Shown: piece by piece, positions 26,269-35,241 of the stretch | Layout of the letters: the number at the start of each line of letters is the position of its first letter | Position numbering within the stretch: the stretch's first letter is position 1 | Assembly: GCA_017993505.1 (NCBI GenBank) | Contig: JAGOMP010000004.1 | Coordinates: 62,001 to 126,000 of the forward strand | Origin: Planctomycetota bacterium | Lineage (GTDB): Bacteria > Planctomycetota > Uabimicrobiia > Uabimicrobiales > JABWCH01 | Direction of reading: 5' to 3' | DNA length: 64,000 bases | Translations under genes and position numbers: made by a program | Notes under the pieces: generated by a model | Database searches by the model: none | What the model saw: only the letters and a program-made list of their open reading frames with translations | Told to the model about the DNA's origin: nothing

Positions 26269-29200
26269 CTAGTCTAAAGTTTCCCAAAAACTGACCCTAG
26301 GCGATAGTAAATGTAAGGTAACAGAATCTAATGAAGGAGAATTTTGTGTACCAGTTGGTGGTGTTATAGTACCAGTTGGAAGTGCTCTCTCTACTTTAAA
26401 CTCTAATTCATACGGAACTACTCCGTTATTTCGTACTATCTGTATATTTTGAGGTCTACCTTCTATATAATGATCATCAGAATAATCTGGAGTTTGAAGA
26501 TTTCGGACTGCAGCACCATTAATTGTATTGATTTTAATTGTAGGTCTACCTATTGCATTGCTATTATCTACTCGTGGATATGAATCCCATGTAATTTTTC
26601 TTAAAATATTATATGCGGGGATAGGCTGACGTAATTGTGATATATCAAACTGATCCTTATAAACAGCCTGTGTTGTCATAAATCGTGTCATTGCATTTAG
26701 TGGTTCTTGTCGATCAATATAAAGCTGTACATCTGAGATTGTAGCTTCACCGAGTCCATACATAGCATTATTATTATATCGCAATAAAATTCCAGCTTGT
26801 GCGGAAGAATGTTGCGATCTAGAAATACCATTAATGATGATTCCATCTAAGTTTGCAGCTGATGTAGCGCGTTCATTGGCAATACAAAAAGTAGGCTCTG
26901 ATGGTGAAGTTTCTGAGAGTAATGCAGTAAAATTAGAATCTATAGATCGCCCATTGATGTAAAGACGCAAACTGCTGTCTCCTGATGCAGTCGTATCATT
27001 CCATGTTACTGCAATATGATACCAGTCACCTTGTTGAAAACGATCTGATACTTTATAACGAATGTCTCTTCGTGCATATTTACGACCTCTATCAGGTGGT
27101 GCTCCATAATCTGGTTGATGATCTGCTGGTCCTGTTCTTTCTAAATTTTGAATTCCTTGATAATTACCATTATTATCAAAATATCCACAAAAATAGAGTC
27201 TACTTACCCATAAATAGCCTAATGAATCTTTAAAGATAAACATTTGTGTTCCTTCATTATAGGATTGTTTCTGTAACGAAGAGTTATAGTATGGTCTTGA
27301 ACCACTAATTTGAGTAGCACTAAAAAGATTAGAAGGCATAGGTGTTCGAGGGTCGTAATTAAATTTTACCCAAAATGACACTGCACCCTCGTAATTTCCT
27401 ATGTATGTGCCAGTGGGTTCATCATCTCTAGTATTGATTATATTCCCCGTTCTATTAGATGGGAATGAATAATATCTAAATTTATTAGAAATATCGTTAG
27501 GATTAGGTTCTGCACCATCTGCTTCAGCATACATCGAAGAAGATGAAAAAAAACCATCTTCTGCAAAACGTGTAGTGTAAATATCGTTCTTATCTTCTTC
27601 ATTTTCAGAATCTGGCATAGCTGTGCTAACTACACCAGGTACTTTAGCAATTTTTTGGGGCTCATCTATTTTTGATTCGCCAGCATTTTTTGGATCGTCC
27701 ATAAACAATTTAAATTGTCTTCTTGGATTCCCTACTATTGTAGGTTTAGGCTTGATTTCGACCCAACCTACATGCCTATTGTTATAGGCAGAATACTTTT
27801 TAAAATTTGGATTTGTATTTGTAAAGTGATTTACTGTTGTTTGTGTGATGATAGAGCTAAAGGAAATACTTTCATACAATGTAGCAGTAGAAGCTTGAAA
27901 TTGAAAATCATTGGCAGTGATTCTTCCTAAAGAAGTAATTCCAACAGATCCTAAACAATCAAAACAAATTTCAGTAGTAGAGCTTATTAAATGGCTTTGC
28001 ACTACATTTCGATGGTAATGCTTACTGGGATTCAATAAATTCATTTGCACATTGGGATTAAAATTAGCCATCAATGCATCTACACAAAAATTTCTCCATT
28101 GATTGGAAACACCAGTCTTTGCAAGATTAGCTGGTGCAGTAGGATAGCAGTTTGTAGGCAAGTTTATGAGAAATTCTTCAAAGTCTTTCCAACCTATAAA
28201 AGGTTTATATTCATTGCTATTAGGATGAATCTCTTGGTGTATTGTTTCTGCTAAAATATTTGCAACAGTATTAAAATTAATAACAACTTCAGTATCTTTT
28301 GGATATCTTAAACCTGTAGTTTGTTTAAAAGATGTTTCTTTTGGAGTATTTTCTAATGTTCCAATTGAACTATAAGGAATTGTACCACTTTCCCCAGCTT
28401 CAATAGAACTAACATGACATACTGCAGTAATCCCTTGGATTAAACCTTGGATGACACTTTTGCTAGCTGTATTAATATTAATAGGACTTCGAGGTCTATT
28501 TACAAAATTCATACCTATTCCTTTTTTCCAGATTCCTTTGGGAGAATGGGTATGTCCTTTTGTAGTATAATCTATACAAGATGCAAAACAAATATTTTCT
28601 TGTAGAAAGTTAAGTATTTGATCTTCTGGGATTGTGATTCTTGTTGCTGGTCTAAGATTCCTAGTTTTGATTATACTGATTACTTCTTGCATACTATTAG
28701 GCTTAGGATCTTGTATCAGAGCATTAACAAATTTTCCTCTATTAATATCCGTCCATCCAAGATTATGTATTGTACTATAACTTGACATTACTTGATCTAG
28801 AAAATTACCTAATCTTGTATTATCATTGCTAAATCCATTTAAATTCACTTTTCCTTGGTTGTCTTCTATTTTTAAAGCATAAAAATTGCCATTTTTTTCA
28901 AAACGACCTTGACGCTGATAAGTTGGTAGTATTGATATCCCCTTAGTGTCACGTCTATCACCTATAATCCCAGAGTAGCTATAAGGGATGATAACTGGAG
29001 TGGGTCTAGTATCACGTAAGGAAATATTTAATTTCTCTTGTGTTGCTTTATTTAAATTTTTTATAATGTCTTTTGGATACCAAAAATTTTTGGGAAGACC
29101 ATCTTTATCTTCATCCTTATGTGTTTTACCCTGGATGAGACTTTTCCATAAATAGGCTTTAGCACGTTCAATGCCAGCTTGGGCAGTGAGTTTTGCATCC

Positions 29201-29349
29201 ACAAAAGCAACTTTATTGCTAGCAGCTACTTGATCTAGTATAGCAAGCCGGACAAATGTAACAGCCATAATAGAGAGTACTAGCATAATAGCAACAGTGA
29301 GTATAAGTGCCATACCTTTTTCTTTTTGTTTTTTTCTGTAAAAAAGCAT
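26269..29349 (-). CDS. giant GspK-like minor pseudopilin with LamG-like domain
   Basis: The N-terminus is a type III prepilin signal: basic MLFYRKKQKEKG, cleavage after Gly12, then MALILTVAIMLVLSIMAVTF. The missing Glu at +5 is typical of GspK, the tip pseudopilin. A GspK helix-hairpin motif (RSPININTASKSVIQGLIQG) lies near residue 290. GspK is usually about 320 residues; this protein has 1026. The extra part contains a LamG/concanavalin-like domain near residues 650-800 (GAVSFWVKFNYD, then GDWYHIAVTWND and LRLYINGRSID). I chose the ATG at 29349 because AGGAG precedes it. It probably caps a secretion or pilus fibre and may bind a ligand. Confidence 0.8.
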   Translation of the reverse strand: MLFYRKKQKEKGMALILTVAIMLVLSIMAVTFVRLAILDQVAASNKVAFVDAKLTAQAGIERAKAYLWKSLIQGKTHKDEDKDGLPKNFWYPKDIIKNLNKATQEKLNISLRDTRPTPVIIPYSYSGIIGDRRDTKGISILPTYQRQGRFEKNGNFYALKIEDNQGKVNLNGFSNDNTRLGNFLDQVMSSYSTIHNLGWTDINRGKFVNALIQDPKPNSMQEVISIIKTRNLRPATRITIPEDQILNFLQENICFASCIDYTTKGHTHSPKGIWKKGIGMNFVNRPRSPININTASKSVIQGLIQGITAVCHVSSIEAGESGTIPYSSIGTLENTPKETSFKQTTGLRYPKDTEVVINFNTVANILAETIHQEIHPNSNEYKPFIGWKDFEEFLINLPTNCYPTAPANLAKTGVSNQWRNFCVDALMANFNPNVQMNLLNPSKHYHRNVVQSHLISSTTEICFDCLGSVGITSLGRITANDFQFQASTATLYESISFSSIITQTTVNHFTNTNPNFKKYSAYNNRHVGWVEIKPKPTIVGNPRRQFKLFMDDPKNAGESKIDEPQKIAKVPGVVSTAMPDSENEEDKNDIYTTRFAEDGFFSSSSMYAEADGAEPNPNDISNKFRYYSFPSNRTGNIINTRDDEPTGTYIGNYEGAVSFWVKFNYDPRTPMPSNLFSATQISGSRPYYNSSLQKQSYNEGTQMFIFKDSLGYLWVSRLYFCGYFDNNGNYQGIQNLERTGPADHQPDYGAPPDRGRKYARRDIRYKVSDRFQQGDWYHIAVTWNDTTASGDSSLRLYINGRSIDSNFTALLSETSPSEPTFCIANERATSAANLDGIIINGISRSQHSSAQAGILLRYNNNAMYGLGEATISDVQLYIDRQEPLNAMTRFMTTQAVYKDQFDISQLRQPIPAYNILRKITWDSYPRVDNSNAIGRPTIKINTINGAAVRNLQTPDYSDDHYIEGRPQNIQIVRNNGVVPYELEFKVERALPTGTITPPTGTQNSPSLDSVTLHLLSPRVSFWETLD

Positions 29350-29480
29350 AGTATTTCTCCTGTACATATTTTGTTTTTTATATATTTTATATTTTTATTT
29401 TTTTCTTTATAATGTACAATATGTAAAAAAAATAGTTTGGTGGCAAACTTATTTTTTGTAATAGTATTTTTTATGACTAG

Positions 29481-30695
29481 TTAATTGGATAAATAAAAAC
29501 TTTTTTTGCATTCCCCACAACGGAATTTACCTCCTTGGTAGTGGACCCGAGCAAGGAATTTAGTGTTACAGTGAGGACATGTGACACGAAGTAATCGTGT
29601 AGTTTCTGTAGTTCCAATATATGTTTCTACTTGTTGTCTGTTATCAGATGTAATGTTTTGTGGTAGTTTATTGTTTAATTTTGCTTTTTTTAATTTTTCA
29701 TATAGCGGTTTTAGTTGAAATTTTGTTATGTAGCCTTGTTCATCTAAAAGTGTTGTTGGATTTTTTTCTGGATTGTTATAGTACATATCTAAGATGTTAT
29801 GAGTTTCTTGAATAGATATATAGTCAGATTCTAATGCATATCGCAATATGGTGATGGATTCTATGAATGATAAGCTTTTTGTGTCTATTTTTGGCATGTT
29901 CTGATCTACAGCTTCTCGTATTTTTTTAAGATCTAATAAAATGGTAGTCATCATTTTTTGATTGATGTCTGGCTGTATTGTAGTATGGTGAAATTGCGTT
30001 GCATCTTCTGGCTCTTGCTCTTGTATATCATGTATTTTTTCTTGCTGCGTGCTGGGAGATTTTTTTTTCTTGTAGGCAAGGGTAAATTTTGTCTTGCATT
30101 TATTGCAAACTAAAATGCTATTTTGTTCTAAGAAACTCGTTTTTATTTTATAGTGCCTTTTGCAATTAGGACAAGGGCTAATAATATAATCTTCATCGTC
30201 TATAGAAGATGGGGGCATCTGTTGTGGTGATTCTGTTTTTTGGTTATCTTCCTCAGCCAACATGTCAAGAATATCCTGCATACTTCTTTGCTCTTGTTCA
30301 TGTTGTTCTTGTGTTTTTTGCTCTTGTTCCTCTTGCTGTACATTCTCTTCTTGTTGAACAGGAATATGAGAAAGATTAAGTTGGTCTACAGGAATATGAG
30401 GAAGATTGAATTCGCCTACAGGAATGTCCAAGAGTTCTGCAATGCTATTATGGTTATTAAGGTCTAATTTTTGGACTTTATTTTTTTCTATATATATGTG
30501 TCGTTCTTCTTGAATAAAATTGAGTTTTGCTTGTGTGACATTGTATTGTTGTTCTAAAAGTGTAGCAATGGGTATATATTCATTAGATAAGATTTTTAGA
30601 TAATAGGAATATAGACATTCTTTAGCTCTGTCTTTGTTGATATATTCCTGTTGTATAGTTGCTTGTAATATATATAGATCTTCCGTATATTTCAT
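29481..30695 (-). CDS. double zinc-ribbon protein with helical repeats
   Basis: Two four-cysteine zinc ribbons are visible: CPNCKRHYKIK with CNKCKTKF near residues 172-205 (MJ0042-type) and CPHCNTKF with CGECKKSF at the C-terminus. Between and before them are helical segments with a repeated pattern (ATLLEQQYNVTQAKL and TTLLDEQGYITKFQL). A Gln/Glu-rich linker lies near residues 115-160, preceded by a short internal repeat (LPHIPVDQLNLSHIPVQ). There is no signal or membrane segment. Function unknown; it may be an adaptor. It lies between the BamE-like lipoprotein and the pseudopilin on the same strand. Confidence 0.75.
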   Translation of the reverse strand: MKYTEDLYILQATIQQEYINKDRAKECLYSYYLKILSNEYIPIATLLEQQYNVTQAKLNFIQEERHIYIEKNKVQKLDLNNHNSIAELLDIPVGEFNLPHIPVDQLNLSHIPVQQEENVQQEEQEQKTQEQHEQEQRSMQDILDMLAEEDNQKTESPQQMPPSSIDDEDYIISPCPNCKRHYKIKTSFLEQNSILVCNKCKTKFTLAYKKKKSPSTQQEKIHDIQEQEPEDATQFHHTTIQPDINQKMMTTILLDLKKIREAVDQNMPKIDTKSLSFIESITILRYALESDYISIQETHNILDMYYNNPEKNPTTLLDEQGYITKFQLKPLYEKLKKAKLNNKLPQNITSDNRQQVETYIGTTETTRLLRVTCPHCNTKFLARVHYQGGKFRCGECKKSFYLSN

Positions 30696-30756
30696 TGTTT
30701 TTCTCTCTATGATTATATATTTACCGCTAAATTTTTTATATATTTTCTATAAGGAT

Positions 30757-31179
30757 CTACTGTAAATCTTCCTCTTCCCAGTTTTTTTCTTTTATTTCTG
30801 GCATTAAGATTCGTTCTACTCTTTGAACAATATTGTCTTTTATGAAAATTCGAAGTTCTTTGGCTTTATATTGCAAGGGTAGAACGTAGCCAATCCCCTG
30901 TGCAAAAGAACTTTCATTCACATATACATTTTCCAATCCTGTATTATGTGAATATTGTAAAATAGTAAATACTTCTTCTGTTTGTATATGGTCAGGTTTA
31001 CCTAAAATTTTTTGGACTTGTTGTTGTGTCATGCCATTTCGAATTTTTGTATCTTTAAATGTAATGTCTTTTGTCGTTTTACTAGGTAAAAGAAATGAAG
31101 GCATACTACAACTTGCAAGAAAAATAGCTAGCCCCATTAATCCAATAAGATGTGGTAGGGACTTTAGAGAATATCTCAT
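30757..31179 (-). CDS. BamE/SmpA-OmlA-like lipoprotein
   Basis: The start at 31179 overlaps the stop of the PilM-PilN gene as ATGA and gives a lipoprotein signal with lipobox LASC. The mature part has the BamE-type motif TKIRNGMTQQQVQKILGKPD followed by a strand-rich half ending in a conserved VERI. BamE assists outer-membrane protein insertion, but this fold also occurs in unrelated lipoproteins. Placement after PilM-PilN suggests a pilotin-like or secretin-assembly role, which is inference. Longer upstream reading to 31242 would lose the signal peptide, so I rejected it. Confidence 0.8.
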   Translation of the reverse strand: MRYSLKSLPHLIGLMGLAIFLASCSMPSFLLPSKTTKDITFKDTKIRNGMTQQQVQKILGKPDHIQTEEVFTILQYSHNTGLENVYVNESSFAQGIGYVLPLQYKAKELRIFIKDNIVQRVERILMPEIKEKNWEEEDLQ

Positions 31180-32783
31180 TTGTTTTCCTTTATATTTTGT
31201 GCATTTTCTTGTTTTGGTTGGTGCGTATGTTGTATTGTCCAAGAAAATTTTAATTTTCGTTCATCTGATAAAAAAGTAGGGTTTGTTTCTTCACTGATAG
31301 AATAATGGGGATAAGCTTGTATTTGATCTCTATATTCTTTTAAAACTTGGTAGACATCTTCTGTTGTTTCTGTTACATATCCTTGGATTTGTATTTCATA
31401 ATTCGTTTCTTTTTGTATCCATTGAAATTTAGTGAGTGTAATGGGTTTTGGTTGATTTTCTTCTATCCATGCCATAGTATGTGCAAACAACTGGTTATTT
31501 TGGAGCTGCATAGAAAGATAGGCCCATTTTTTTTTGAGTATATTGATTGTTTCTTGTAGTGCTTGAATATCTGTAATTCTTTGGGCAAGTATTGTATATT
31601 TTTGTTTGATTTGTTCGTCTTTTTCTTGTAGCGTCTTTGTACTAGAAAGAACACGGGGAATTGTAAATAATAAGCATATAAGCATAATTCCTAAAGCAAT
31701 ATATTCAAATAAACGTTTTCCAAGCAATGTTTGTTTGATTTCTTGTTGGCTACTCAGTATTAACCATTCTTTTTTTGATTGTGTGGCAAGCCAAGATAAT
31801 GCAATGGATGTAATGTATTGTTGTTGGTGTTGGATAAATTGTTCTTTCTCCCAAGACTCCATGTTGTCTACGTTAATTTTTGGATTCCAAATTTCTATAG
31901 ATGCATTGTATGATTTGGCAATGGTAGATAAAATATTAGGGTGATATGTACCGCCACCAGTCAATACAATTTGATGGATTTTTGTAATTTTTAAACCTGT
32001 TTGTACCAAGGCAAATTTTTGAGTGGCATCCATTATCTGTAATAATTTTTGCAATGTCTCTTCTGAACTATGATCTGTATCATCTTGGTATTCTAATTGA
32101 ACATTTTTATCATTTTGTTCTATAACTTGTTTTCTGGTTAGACTATTTTGCATACCAGTATGGATATTTCGGTAAAATTTAAATCCTGATTCTGCACATA
32201 TGACTAACGACGTGTTTTCTTTGCCAATATCTATTAAATATATGTTTTGTCCACTAGGAATATAGCTAAAATGTTCTAGTGCTTGGTAAAGTGCCATGGG
32301 ATTGGGAATAAAGCCGATCACATCAATGGAAATAAAACGAAAAAAATTATAAATTGTATTTAAATAATTATCATGAACCAATGCCATGGCAATTAAAATG
32401 CCTTCTTTTTGCATACAAGGTGCGTTTGCTGGTTGAGTGTAACTATAGCTGAGAGTACTTCCTATTTTTTCTTCTGTTTGCTTAACTTCCATTTGTACCA
32501 CGGCTGGGAGTCTAGATAGCGAAGATGTAGGACTCCAAAAATATCGTATATTGAGATATTTTCCAGTGATACCCACTAGGGTTTTTTTTATTTTCCAACG
32601 ATGTTTTTTTAAAAAGTCTTTAAGTTCTAGTGCGACTTCTTTTGTAAAATTTGTGTCTTCGTTTCCAGGTAAAGGGAAAATTAAAGAACGTTTGATTTGA
32701 TTTCCTTGTTTCGTAATAGTTATGCTAGTCATTTTTAGCGAGGAAGTGCCTATATCAATCCCAACACCAACCTTCTCGAACAT
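31176..32783 (-). CDS. PilM-PilN fusion (GspL-like) assembly platform protein
   Basis: Residues 1-340 are an actin-like PilM fold: VGVGIDIGTSSLKM, IYLIDIGKENTSLVI as phosphate-2, and VLTGGGTYHPNI as the adenosine motif. A membrane segment at about 360-380 (YIALGIMLICLLFTIPRVL) is followed by a coiled coil and a PilN-type periplasmic domain (TKFQWIQKETNYEIQIQGYV). GspL of type II secretion has the same layout. It is the first gene of the minus-strand operon reaching the pseudopilin. It is intact, unlike pilM at 13.5 kb. It should anchor the assembly ATPase to the inner membrane. Confidence 0.85.
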   Translation of the reverse strand: MFEKVGVGIDIGTSSLKMTSITITKQGNQIKRSLIFPLPGNEDTNFTKEVALELKDFLKKHRWKIKKTLVGITGKYLNIRYFWSPTSSLSRLPAVVQMEVKQTEEKIGSTLSYSYTQPANAPCMQKEGILIAMALVHDNYLNTIYNFFRFISIDVIGFIPNPMALYQALEHFSYIPSGQNIYLIDIGKENTSLVICAESGFKFYRNIHTGMQNSLTRKQVIEQNDKNVQLEYQDDTDHSSEETLQKLLQIMDATQKFALVQTGLKITKIHQIVLTGGGTYHPNILSTIAKSYNASIEIWNPKINVDNMESWEKEQFIQHQQQYITSIALSWLATQSKKEWLILSSQQEIKQTLLGKRLFEYIALGIMLICLLFTIPRVLSSTKTLQEKDEQIKQKYTILAQRITDIQALQETINILKKKWAYLSMQLQNNQLFAHTMAWIEENQPKPITLTKFQWIQKETNYEIQIQGYVTETTEDVYQVLKEYRDQIQAYPHYSISEETNPTFLSDERKLKFSWTIQHTHQPKQENAQNIKENK

Positions 32784-33086
32784 TTCCTATACCTTTCTTG
32801 TTTGTGAATTTTCTTACAATGCCGTACTCTTCCCGAATTTATTTTTTAATGCATTCTGCCCAAGCAAGATTATAAAAATATTGTACAAAGTGTTTTTATT
32901 TTTTCAATGTTAAAATTTAATTTATCTATTGATTTTTTTTATTCAAAATTTTATCTTATGTTAAATTGTAATGATTTTATATTTTTTACAATAATTAGGA
33001 AGGTTATTTTCTATGAAGAGAAAAAATATATTTTTCTCCTACGTATTATGTATTATACATCAAAATCTTTTTAAGAATGATACTTT
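32784..33086. promoter_or_regulatory. divergent promoter region
   Basis: This 303-bp, very AT-rich region separates the PilM-PilN operon (minus) from the MFS gene (plus). A perfect -10 tataat on the minus strand lies at 32869-32874, about 85 bp before the operon start, but its -35 is poor. No gene or RNA gene is visible. Confidence 0.45.
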
Positions 33087-34262
33087 ATGAAACAGATGCA
33101 ATATAAAATTTTTATCGCTCTCTCTTATTTTTTCTATTATGCTTTATTGTCTTTAGAATTTACGTATGTTCCCAGTTATTTAATCCATACATTAGGATTT
33201 CAAGGCGTTGATATTTCATTAATTTTTGGTGGAATTCCATTAGTAGGAATTTTAGCACAATTATTTTGGGGTGAAATAGCAGATCGTTCTCGAAAAACAG
33301 GGAGAATCATTCGAATTAACTGTACGTTAGCCATTCTTTTTTCATTGCCACTTATAATATGGCATCCATCAAAAGCATTGATTTGCATTGTTTTTTGGAT
33401 TCTTTCTTTTTTATTGACTTCGATTTCAGCACTTTTAGATACGATTGCTTTATCTCGTTGGGAGATGAAAACTTATGGGATCATTCGTTCTTGGGGCTCT
33501 CTTGGGTATGGAATCGCAGCACTGTTATTCCCTTATCAATATTTAAACTCTATTATTTTGTTTGTTTTTGCTACTATTTGTTTATTATGGGGATGTAATT
33601 TATTTATCGGTGAAGAAGCAAGGAATATTACTATACAAGAAAATTCAACAGAAGATACAAATTTTAAATTTATAAATTTATTAAAAAATCATAAATTTTT
33701 ATTTCTTGTAATTTTTGGTGTTATTCATAGCACTTCAAGTGGAGCTTATAATTTAATTTTAGATGTGCATCGTACAAATATGGGTTTAATGGATTCTTTC
33801 CTATTTTTTGGAAAATCTTTTAACACAACGGGCATGGCCATTGCTATAGGTATTGTTTCAGAATTTATTTTTATGGCAATTGGAGCTTTTTTAGTCAAAC
33901 ATTGGGGAGCTCGTCTCTGTTTATTGTTATGTGCTGGTTTAACAGGCATTCGATGGGCATGTATGAGTTATGATATGGGAGTAATTGGTTTTGTTGGATT
34001 GCAAGCATTTCATGGTCTTAGTTTTGGTCTCTTCTATGTATCTTGTTTATCTTGTCTTGTAATCATTGTTCCTAATTCTATGCGTGCCACAGGACAAACA
34101 TTATTTTCTGGTATTGTCTTTAGCGTATCTAATTTAATAGGTATTGTACTCAGTGGTTTATTATTAGATAGTCCTGGCCGTGGTTTTTGGGCATTTGGTG
34201 TTATGGCATTTATTTCTATGTTGGCTACTATTTTATCCTTATTTCTTGATTGTGAAAAGTAA
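33087..34262 (+). CDS. MFS transporter, 3-phenylpropionate/nucleoside-symporter-like subfamily
   Basis: A 391-residue protein with about twelve membrane segments. The loop GEIADRSRKTGRIIR between segments 2 and 3 is the MFS motif A, in the form seen in the MFS_1-like (HcaT/LacY-type) subgroup. The start FIALSYFFYYALLSLEFTYV PSYL is also typical of that group. The substrate cannot be told. It is a single-gene unit ended by a stem-loop. Confidence 0.85.
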   Translation: MKQMQYKIFIALSYFFYYALLSLEFTYVPSYLIHTLGFQGVDISLIFGGIPLVGILAQLFWGEIADRSRKTGRIIRINCTLAILFSLPLIIWHPSKALICIVFWILSFLLTSISALLDTIALSRWEMKTYGIIRSWGSLGYGIAALLFPYQYLNSIILFVFATICLLWGCNLFIGEEARNITIQENSTEDTNFKFINLLKNHKFLFLVIFGVIHSTSSGAYNLILDVHRTNMGLMDSFLFFGKSFNTTGMAIAIGIVSEFIFMAIGAFLVKHWGARLCLLLCAGLTGIRWACMSYDMGVIGFVGLQAFHGLSFGLFYVSCLSCLVIIVPNSMRATGQTLFSGIVFSVSNLIGIVLSGLLLDSPGRGFWAFGVMAFISMLATILSLFLDCEK

Positions 34263-34266
34263 ATTT

Positions 34267-34312
34267 ATTTTTGATAGGGATGCAAAATAAATTTTTTATC
34301 CCTATCAAAAAT
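34267..34312 (+). terminator. stem-loop after the MFS gene
   Basis: Arms 34267-34281 and 34298-34312 (atttttgatagggat and its complement) are perfect. It begins 5 bp after the stop, with only a weak T-rich tail. Confidence 0.65.
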
Positions 34313-34420
34313 AACAAATTTTATTTTCTATGTAGGAATTAAATCTATTTGTTTTTCATTGCATATCGCATAAAGTTTTGTTACAATTTTTTTATAATTT
34401 TCGCATATAAATCATCCTTA

Positions 34421-34502
34421 TTTTTATATAAAAAAATGAAATACATACGATTTGTTACTATATTTTTATATAAAAAATGAAATACATACGATTTGTTACT
34501 AT
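34421..34502. repeat. tandem 41-bp duplication upstream of yggS
   Basis: Copy 1 at 34421-34461 and copy 2 at 34463-34502 differ only by one A in a poly-A run. The core is aaatgaaatacatacgattt. It lies within the 274-bp spacer before yggS and may duplicate a promoter or regulator site. Confidence 0.85.
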
Positions 34503-34536
34503 TTTATAATATAGGTTTTTACAATGTAGGTTTTTT

Positions 34537-35220
34537 ATGAAATTACAAGAAAATCTTCGAAAAGTACAAGAAAATATTGCAAGAGCAGCAGAAAAAGTAG
34601 GTCGAAAAGCAGAAGAAGTACAACTGATTGCTGTGACAAAAACTATGCCCACAGATATCATTCAACAATTATATTCTTTAGGTGTACGATGTATTGGTGA
34701 AAATCGTGTGTTTGATGCAGGAGATAAAAAAGCGATTCTCACAGAAACAACAGATTTAAAATGGCACTTAATCGGAACTTTACAAAGAAAAAAAGTAACC
34801 AAAGCATTAAAAATTTTTGATTATATTCATTCTGTAGATAGTGTATTATTAGCAGAAGAAATTTCAAAAAAAGCATCCAAAATCATACCAGTATTGCTAG
34901 AAGTGAATGTTAGTGGAGAAAAAACAAAGCATGGATTTAGTATAGAAGAACTGGAACAAAGTATGGAAACTTTACTATCCCTGCCCAAGATAAAAATTCA
35001 TGGTTTCATGACAATGGCTCCCTTTTGCAATGATTCTACTATATGGCGTACATGTTTTTCTTCCTTGCGTTGTCTAATGGAAAAATATAATACACGCTAC
35101 GCAGATATTTTACAAATGTCAGAATTATCCATGGGAATGAGTCAAGATTATGAAGTGGCTATTCAAGAGGGTGCGACCATGGTACGAGTAGGTTCTGCTC
35201 TTTACGAGGGCCTACAATAA
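34537..35220 (+). CDS. yggS: YggS/PROSC-family pyridoxal-phosphate homeostasis protein
   Basis: A 227-residue protein with the family pattern: VQLIAVTKTMPTDIIQQLY with the PLP-binding Lys in VTKT, GENRVFDAGDK, WHLIGTLQRKKV, IHSVDS, LLEVNVSGEKTKHGF, and MGMSQDYEVAIQEGATMVRV at the end. YggS binds PLP without catalysing a reaction and balances vitamin B6 and amino acid pools. It precedes the FHA-kinase gene by 21 bp and may be cotranscribed. Confidence 0.96.
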   Translation: MKLQENLRKVQENIARAAEKVGRKAEEVQLIAVTKTMPTDIIQQLYSLGVRCIGENRVFDAGDKKAILTETTDLKWHLIGTLQRKKVTKALKIFDYIHSVDSVLLAEEISKKASKIIPVLLEVNVSGEKTKHGFSIEELEQSMETLLSLPKIKIHGFMTMAPFCNDSTIWRTCFSSLRCLMEKYNTRYADILQMSELSMGMSQDYEVAIQEGATMVRVGSALYEGLQ

Positions 35221-35241
35221 TCTTTTACGAAAGGAAGTCGC

